64,000 nt of DNA, from NCBI RefSeq assembly GCF_004143485.2, contig NZ_RXOB02000022.1, forward strand, positions 204,199 through 268,198, read 5' to 3'. Position numbers and translations under genes: made by a program. The notes beneath the pieces were generated by a model, which saw nothing but the letters and a program-made list of their open reading frames with translations, was not told the DNA's origin and ran no database searches. Below are positions 59,372-64,000 of this stretch, in pieces. Source of the stretch: Halorussus amylolyticus. GTDB taxonomy: Archaea; Halobacteriota; Halobacteria; Halobacteriales; Haladaptataceae. Positions within the stretch are counted from its first letter, which is position 1. Each line of letters starts with the position of its first letter.

Positions 59372-60535
59372 ATGACAGCAGTACGTGTCGCGGGGGTCGG
59401 TCTGACCCACTTCGGCACGCACCCCGACCGAACCGGCCGCGACCTGTTCGCGGAGGCAAGCCAGCGCGCGCTCGCCGACGCGGGCGTCGAGCGCCGCGCA
59501 ATCGAGGGACTGAACTACGGTAACTTCATGGGCGAACTCGCCGAGCATCAGGGCCACCAGGGCCCGTTGATGGCCGAGGCCGCGGGCATCGACGCGCCAG
59601 CCACGCGCTACGAGAGCGCGTGTGCGTCCTCGGGCGTCGCGCTCCGCGAGGCCGTCAAAGACGTGCGAAACGGCGAGTCCGACGTGCTGCTCGTCGGCGG
59701 TGCCGAGCGCATGAACAACCTCGGCACCGCGGGCACCACCGAGGCGCTCGCCATCGCGGCCGACGACCTCTACGAGGTCCGGGCCGGGATGACGTTCCCG
59801 GCGGCCTACGCGCTGATGGCCCGGTCGTACTTCGAACAGTACGGAGGGTCCCGCGAAGACCTCGCCGAAATCGCGGTCAAGAACCACGCCAACGCGCTCG
59901 ACAACGAACACGCCCAGTTCCAGCGCGAGATTTCGGTCGAAGAGGCGCTCGACTCCCCGATGGTCGCCGAACCGCTCGGCCTGTTCGACGCCTGTCCCAT
60001 CACCGACGGCGCGAGCGCCGTCGTCCTCGTGAGCGACGAGTACGCTGAGAAGAATGACCTCGACGCCCCGGTCGCGATTACCGGCACGGGACAGGGCGGC
60101 GACAAGATGGCCCTGCAGGACCGTGAGTTCCTCGCGCGCACGCCCGCCGCCGAGCGCGCCGCCGAGGAGGCCTACGCCGACGCGGGCATCGAAGCGACCG
60201 ACGTGGCGGCCGCCGAGGTCCACGACTGTTTCACCATCGCGGAAGTCCTCGCGCTCGAAGCCCTCGGTTTCTACGCGCCCGGAGAAGGAATCGGCGCGGC
60301 CGCGCGCGGCGAGACCACCCGCGACGGCGACCTCCCCATCAATCTCTCGGGCGGTCTCAAGGCGAAGGGCCACCCGGTCGGCGCGACTGGCACCAGCCAA
60401 GTCGCGGAGATGACTCGCCTGCTCCGGGGCGACCACCCCAACAGCGATGCAGTGGACGGCGACGTGGGAGTCGCGCACAACGCGGGCGGCACGGTCGCCA
60501 GTGCGACAGTTCACGTCCTGGAGGTGGTCTCATGA
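59372..60535 (+). CDS. Thiolase family protein
   Basis: 387-residue archaeal thiolase (acetyl-CoA C-acetyltransferase/SCP2-type). The nucleophilic Cys is in YESACASSGVALREA, the catalytic His in GGLKAKGHPVGATG; the second catalytic Cys of bacterial thiolases is absent (AHNAGGTVAS), as in many archaeal ones. The ATG at 59372 is used; the upstream extension is non-coding. It is followed by a DUF35 gene, a pairing typical of the acetoacetyl-CoA branch into the mevalonate route. Stop overlaps a 17-codon mini-gene. Confidence 0.9.
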   Translation: MTAVRVAGVGLTHFGTHPDRTGRDLFAEASQRALADAGVERRAIEGLNYGNFMGELAEHQGHQGPLMAEAAGIDAPATRYESACASSGVALREAVKDVRNGESDVLLVGGAERMNNLGTAGTTEALAIAADDLYEVRAGMTFPAAYALMARSYFEQYGGSREDLAEIAVKNHANALDNEHAQFQREISVEEALDSPMVAEPLGLFDACPITDGASAVVLVSDEYAEKNDLDAPVAITGTGQGGDKMALQDREFLARTPAAERAAEEAYADAGIEATDVAAAEVHDCFTIAEVLALEALGFYAPGEGIGAAARGETTRDGDLPINLSGGLKAKGHPVGATGTSQVAEMTRLLRGDHPNSDAVDGDVGVAHNAGGTVASATVHVLEVVS

Positions 60536-60585
60536 GTCAGCGAATGAGAGTACGCCGGAGCTTCGCTCCGGAGGTGGCGGAATGA
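60532..60585 (+). CDS. 17-codon mini-gene bridging thiolase and DUF35 genes
   Basis: A 17-residue reading frame (MSQRMRVRRSFAPEVAE) whose ATG overlaps the thiolase stop (ATGA at 60532-60535) and whose TGA overlaps the DUF35 start (ATGA at 60582-60585). A perfect Shine-Dalgarno, GGAGGTG, precedes each ATG at the same distance (60520-60526 and 60570-60576). The two sites look like a 50-bp duplication of the original start region; the codons need not make a useful peptide but could couple translation. Confidence 0.4.
   Translation: MSQRMRVRRSFAPEVAE
60555..60571 (+). other. Small hairpin inside the duplicated start region
   Basis: CCGGAGC, loop TTC, GCTCCGG, a perfect 7-bp stem directly overlapping the second Shine-Dalgarno (which begins at 60570). 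In RNA it would hold part of the site, so it could lower or tune DUF35 translation. Seen directly; effect inferred. Confidence 0.45.
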
Positions 60586-60977
60586 GCCAGAACGACGACG
60601 AGGTCCGAGACGACGGCTTCGACGACTTCCTCGACGCAATCGAGGACGGTGAGGGCTTCTACCTCGAGTGTCCCGACGGTCACGGCTCGCTCCCGCCCCG
60701 GCGGGTGTGCCCCCACTGCGGGCAGGGCGACCTCTCCGAGGTCGCCCTGCCCGAGTCGGGCGAAATCGAGACGTTCACCGTGGTTCACGTCCCCGCGCCC
60801 GAGTTCGCCGACGACGCGCCCTACGCGACCGCGGTGGTCGATTTCGGCCCGGTTCGGCTGACCGGACAGATTCTCGACGTCGCGCCCGAAGAAACCGAAG
60901 TCGGCGCGACGGTCACGCCCGTCGTCGCCGAGACGGCGACGACGGGCGAACGGGTTCTGGCGTTCCGGCCGCGGTAA
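60582..60977 (+). CDS. DUF35/OB-fold acyl-CoA-associated zinc protein
   Basis: 131-residue partner of the upstream thiolase. It has an N-terminal helix (DDGFDDFLDAIEDGEGFYLE), the zinc ribbon YLECPDGHGSLPPRRVCPHC (Cys-x~13-Cys-x2-Cys), then an OB-fold (IETFTVVHVPAPEFADDAPY to VRLTGQILD). The family channels acyl-CoA between thiolase and HMG-CoA synthase. The ATG at 60582 has the perfect Shine-Dalgarno described for the mini-gene. The paralogous protein at 40089 has the same plan. Confidence 0.85.
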   Translation: MSQNDDEVRDDGFDDFLDAIEDGEGFYLECPDGHGSLPPRRVCPHCGQGDLSEVALPESGEIETFTVVHVPAPEFADDAPYATAVVDFGPVRLTGQILDVAPEETEVGATVTPVVAETATTGERVLAFRPR

Positions 60978-61002
60978 TCCGATTTCGGCTTCGCGGGCTT
61001 CG

Positions 61003-61956
61003 TTACTGCTCGGCCTCGCCTTCCACTTCCTCCTCGGTCAGTTCGTCTAACAGCACGTCGAGGAACGGTCCCGGATGCTCGGCGTGCGGAAGCAGTCGCG
61101 CGTCGTCGAACACCACCAGTTTGGTGTCCGCACGCTCGGCCAACTCCTCGCCCGCTTCGAGCGGCGTGACCGTGGCGTCCCGGCCCCAGACGATGGTGAC
61201 CGGCACGTCGATTTCCGCGAGTTCGTCGGCGAGGTCCACGTCGGGGTCGAGATAGCCCGAGACGAACGATGCGGGCGCGAATCGAGCGCCCGGTTGGTGG
61301 GCGGTCTGCCACTGGTAGTCCACGTCGTGTTCGGTGTAGGACGCCTCGGTCGAGTAGGCGTCTCGGTTGTCGAACCAGTGGAGCGACCGCTTGCTCGTGA
61401 GCAGATTGAACAGGCCTTGGCCGACCAACGGCGACCGGAACACCGACCGGAGCCACGTCCGGCGCGGCCCGGTGTCGGCGGTCGGACAGACTAACACGAG
61501 TCGCGAGAACGGCGCGGCTTGGCGCTGGGCGAGCACGGCGTACGACGCCGCGAGCGACGACGCCACGCACGCCGCGTCGTCGGTCACGTCCTCGGCGAAG
61601 TCGGTGACGAACGCGGTGTAGAGCGCCGCCGAGTAGGTCAGCGGCGGTCTGTCGGACCGGCCGAACCCCGGCAGGTCGGGCGCGACGACGTGGTGGGTCT
61701 TCGCCAGCTGGCCGAACATCTGGTCGAACTCCTTGTTCGAGGCGGCCGCGTGGACGCCGTGGAGCAGGAGTACGTCGGGGTCCTCGGGGTCGCCCGCTTC
61801 GGTATACGACACGTCGAAGCCGCGCCACCGGTAGGTCCCCTGTCGTCCGTCGAGCGCGGGGTCCAAGTCAGACGCCTTCCAGCGAAGCAGTCGGTTGCCG
61901 AGCGCGGCGGCTCCGAGTCCGCCCGCAGTCGCGGCCAAGGCTCTCGTAAGCTTCAT
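61003..61956 (-). CDS. Alpha/beta hydrolase
   Basis: 317-residue serine hydrolase. A hydrophobic N-terminus (LTRALAATAGGLGAAALGNR) may be a membrane anchor or weak signal. The oxyanion strand is VLLLHGVHAAASN, and VVAPDLPGFGRSDRPP is the typical next strand and turn. The nucleophile elbow is VASSLAAS (Ala-x-Ser-x-Ala), with Asp in VWGRDATVTPLE and His in LLPHAEHPGPF. Ester or epoxide substrates cannot be told apart. The ATG giving MKLTRALAATA is used. Convergent with the DUF35 gene, divergent from mevalonate kinase. Confidence 0.82.
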   Translation of the reverse strand: MKLTRALAATAGGLGAAALGNRLLRWKASDLDPALDGRQGTYRWRGFDVSYTEAGDPEDPDVLLLHGVHAAASNKEFDQMFGQLAKTHHVVAPDLPGFGRSDRPPLTYSAALYTAFVTDFAEDVTDDAACVASSLAASYAVLAQRQAAPFSRLVLVCPTADTGPRRTWLRSVFRSPLVGQGLFNLLTSKRSLHWFDNRDAYSTEASYTEHDVDYQWQTAHQPGARFAPASFVSGYLDPDVDLADELAEIDVPVTIVWGRDATVTPLEAGEELAERADTKLVVFDDARLLPHAEHPGPFLDVLLDELTEEEVEGEAEQ

Positions 61957-62065
61957 ACTCGATACGTCACCGCGAGGAAAGTTAGCCGTTGTGCCACGAC
62001 ACGGCGAGTTCTTCGCGACGACCGCCTTCGCAAACGTGTTAACCCCCGGAACGAAACCGTCTCGC

Positions 62066-63055
62066 ATGGTCGTTTCGAGCGCTCCGGGCAAGGTCTACCT
62101 GTTCGGAGAACACGCGGTCGTCTACGGCGAACCCGCGGTGCCGTGCGCCATCGAACTCCGGGCGCGCGTCGCCGTCGAGGAACGCGACGACGACCGTCTG
62201 CGCGTCCACGCCGAGGACCTGAGCCTCGACGGATTCACTGTGGAGTACAGCCGCGAAACCGACATGGGACCCGACGTGAACGTCGCCGATTCGCTGGTCG
62301 AAGCCGCGATGGGCTACGTCGATGCCGCGGTCGCACAAGCCCGAGACGCCGCGGACGCTCCCGACGCTGGCTTCGACATCACCATCGAGAGCGAGATTCC
62401 GCTCGGCGCGGGTCTCGGCTCCTCCGCGGCGGTCACGGCCGCAGGTATCGACGCCGCGACCCGCGAACTCGGGGTCGAACTCTCGACCGAGGAAATCGCC
62501 GACCGCGCGTATCGCGCGGAGTCGGAGGTCCAAGACGGCGAAGCCTCTCGCGCCGACACCTTCTGTTCGGCGTCGGGCGGCGCGGTCCGAGTCGAGGGCG
62601 ACGACTGCCGGACGATATCGGCTCCGGACCTCCCGTTCGTCATCGGCTTCGACGGCGGCGCGGGCGACACCGGAAAGCTAGTATCCGGCGTGCGAGCGCT
62701 CCGTGAGGAGTACGACTTCGCGGCCGACACTGTGGCGAGCATCGGAGACCTCGTCCGGTCGGGCGAGGACGCACTCGCCGAGGGGAACGTCGAGGAACTG
62801 GGTCGGCTGATGAACTTCAACCACGGCCTGCTCGAAGCCCTCGGCGTCTCGTCGCGGTCGCTCGACAACATGGTGTGGGCCGCGCGGGACGCGGACGCAC
62901 TCGGCGCGAAGTTGACCGGCGCGGGTGGCGGCGGGTGCATCGTCGCGCTCGACCCCAGCAAGGCGACCGAGACCGCGCTGAAGTTCACGCCGGGGTGCGA
63001 GGACGCGTTCCGGGCGAAACTCGACACCGACGGCGTGCGCGTGGAGGAGGCCTGA
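62066..63055 (+). CDS. mvk: Mevalonate kinase
   Basis: 329-residue GHMP kinase phosphorylating mevalonate, an early step of archaeal isoprenoid lipid synthesis. The start VVSSAPGKVYLFGEHAVVYG, the ATP-binding IPLGAGLGSSAAVT and the third motif LTGAGGGGCIVAL are canonical. The ATG at 62066 fits the family; upstream in-frame sequence is the promoter of the divergent hydrolase. The stop lies one base before the next ATG, so the pair is an operon with isopentenyl phosphate kinase. Confidence 0.95.
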   Translation: MVVSSAPGKVYLFGEHAVVYGEPAVPCAIELRARVAVEERDDDRLRVHAEDLSLDGFTVEYSRETDMGPDVNVADSLVEAAMGYVDAAVAQARDAADAPDAGFDITIESEIPLGAGLGSSAAVTAAGIDAATRELGVELSTEEIADRAYRAESEVQDGEASRADTFCSASGGAVRVEGDDCRTISAPDLPFVIGFDGGAGDTGKLVSGVRALREEYDFAADTVASIGDLVRSGEDALAEGNVEELGRLMNFNHGLLEALGVSSRSLDNMVWAARDADALGAKLTGAGGGGCIVALDPSKATETALKFTPGCEDAFRAKLDTDGVRVEEA

Positions 63056-63056
63056 G

Positions 63057-63809
63057 ATGGCGACAGTCCTCAAACTCGGCGGAAGCGTCATCACCCACAA
63101 GCACCGTCCCGAGGCGCTCGCCGGTCCGGCGCTCGACGACGCGGCCGACGCCATCGCATCCGCGATGGCGTCGGGCGACGTATCGGACCTCGTCGTGGTC
63201 CACGGCGGCGGAAGCTTCGGCCACCACCACGCCAGCAAACACGGCGTTTCGAAGACCGACGGCTCTCAGGATGCGGGCGCAGCGGTCGAGATTCACGCCG
63301 CGATGAAGACGCTGAACGACTTCGTACTCGCGCGCCTCCACGACCGAGACGTTCCGGCCGTGCCGGTCCACCCGTTTTCGGTTGCCTCACGGGACCGGGA
63401 CGGGAGTCTCGACCTGCCAACGAGGCAGGTCGAGACGATGCTCGGCGAGGGGTTCGTCCCCGTCCTCCACGGCGACGTGGTCGCCCACGAGGGGTCAGGC
63501 GTGACGATTCTGAGTGGTGACGAAGCGGTGACCGCGGTCGCGCAGGGAATCGACGCCGACCGCGTCGGCTTCTGTTCGACGGTTCCGGGCGTGCTGGACG
63601 ACGACGAGGCCGTGATTCCCGAGATTCGGTCGTACGTCGAGGTGGCCGACTACCTCGGCGGGAGCGACTCGACCGACGTGACCGGCGGGATGGCCGGGAA
63701 GGTCCGGGCGCTCCTCGACCTCGGCGCGCCCGCGTCGATTTTCGGCCCCGAAGCCCTCCGGGCGTTTCTCGCGGGCGAGACGCCCGGCACGCGAATCGAC
63801 GGAAAATAA
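63057..63809 (+). CDS. ipk: Isopentenyl phosphate kinase
   Basis: 250-residue amino-acid-kinase fold enzyme making isopentenyl diphosphate from isopentenyl phosphate, the final step of the archaeal alternative mevalonate route. Signature blocks are LKLGGSVITHK (Lys, Gly loop), VVHGGGSFGHHHASKHGV (catalytic His), ILSGDEAVTAVAQG and DVTGGMAGKVRALL. Gap to mevalonate kinase is one base. The decarboxylase making isopentenyl phosphate is not in the window. Confidence 0.94.
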   Translation: MATVLKLGGSVITHKHRPEALAGPALDDAADAIASAMASGDVSDLVVVHGGGSFGHHHASKHGVSKTDGSQDAGAAVEIHAAMKTLNDFVLARLHDRDVPAVPVHPFSVASRDRDGSLDLPTRQVETMLGEGFVPVLHGDVVAHEGSGVTILSGDEAVTAVAQGIDADRVGFCSTVPGVLDDDEAVIPEIRSYVEVADYLGGSDSTDVTGGMAGKVRALLDLGAPASIFGPEALRAFLAGETPGTRIDGK

Positions 63810-63816
63810 CACCACC

Positions 63817-64000
63817 TTTTTCCGTCTCGGGTATCCTCACGTCCTCGCTTCGCTCGGACGTTGCGGTACTGCTGCTCGTGCGCGCACCTTCGGTGCGCTG
63901 TCTTGTGGATTGGTCCACTGGTCGCGTTCGTTGTGGGGCTCAGCCGTATTTCAGGTTAGTCGGACTGGCGGTTCCGAGGTAGGGTGGCGGGGGGGGGGGG
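63817..64000. other. Intergenic end of window: T5, hairpin, poly-G
   Basis: After the isopentenyl phosphate kinase stop there is TTTTT (63817-63821), a typical archaeal terminator tract. Next come a weak GTCC...GGAC stem, a perfect GCGCACC/GGTGCGC hairpin (63882-63898) and no credible gene. The window ends in at least 12 G residues (63989-64000), rare in this genome type and perhaps an assembly or contig edge. Confidence 0.5.

Noticed and set aside
1..64000. tRNA or rRNA genes
   Set aside because: No intergenic gap showed a cloverleaf with T-arm signature or rRNA-like sequence by eye; a tRNAscan run would settle it.

Overview
This window is chromosomal DNA from an extremely halophilic archaeon (class Halobacteria; the genus cannot be fixed from the sequence alone, but a Halorussus-like or related lineage would fit). 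The DNA is very GC-rich, the proteins are strongly acidic, and secreted proteins carry twin-arginine signals. It also holds haloarchaeal hallmarks: a HalX response regulator, an archaellin, AglJ, DpsA, an EPSP synthase, a mevalonate kinase/isopentenyl phosphate kinase pair, and many leaderless genes with a TATA-like box 20-35 nt before the start. I saw no rRNA, tRNA, CRISPR array or complete insertion sequence.

Layout. 0.1-5.2 kb: MMPL/RND exporter with a TrmB-type regulator, then a polytopic membrane protein. 5.2-7.5 kb: a minus-strand set of small haloarchaeal proteins (two tandem paralogues, one behind two DtxR-like iron boxes) and a thioredoxin fold lacking CxxC. 8-24 kb: MrfA-like helicase, small membrane proteins, Xaa-Pro peptidase, membrane-anchored aldo/keto reductase, GNAT, TyrA, Rsm22-like methyltransferase, ATP-grasp ligase, HalX regulator plus winged-helix regulator, sugar nucleotidylyltransferase. 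24-29 kb: a Zn/Mn ABC transporter with a metal-box-like operator, then ferritin-like, 2Fe-2S and UspA genes. 29-44.6 kb: AroA, phosphatase, DUF2797 protein, a subtilase next to a BsuPI-type inhibitor, epimerase, Trm56, Eis-like acetyltransferase, TatA, MaoC/DUF35/thiolase, SMR transporter, MoaD-like protein and a tungsten aldehyde oxidoreductase. 44.6-54.7 kb: a cell-surface glycosylation block (AglJ, archaellin, GT2, GT4, three alkaline-phosphatase-superfamily enzymes, GT4). 55-64 kb: DpsA, regulators, old yellow enzyme, CPBP protease, thiolase/DUF35, alpha/beta hydrolase, mevalonate kinase and isopentenyl phosphate kinase.

The most unusual material is non-coding. Two families of dispersed intergenic elements occupy most of the gaps over 300 bp. 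Family 1 (7651-7825, 15418-15601, 54808-55030, fragment 24146-24188) folds into a long two-arm hairpin whose inner stem shows compensatory changes between copies. In all four places it points the same way as the next gene downstream. Two copies are preceded by an array of about 26-bp hairpin units (eight units at 7836-8055). Family 2 (13097-13300, an inverted pair at 18030-18332, 48827-48990) starts with a covarying GC hairpin and ends in TAGCTAGC. Both look like structured RNAs or hairpin-type non-autonomous mobile elements. They are my best candidates for an under-described system.

Other points to check: paired DtxR-like boxes before an unknown tandem family; a 50-bp duplication that created a second Shine-Dalgarno/ATG and a 17-codon mini-gene between thiolase and DUF35; a thiolase with Ser where its paralogue has the nucleophilic Cys; a subtilase lacking the oxyanion Asn; and sulfatase-like proteins lacking the formylglycine motif.
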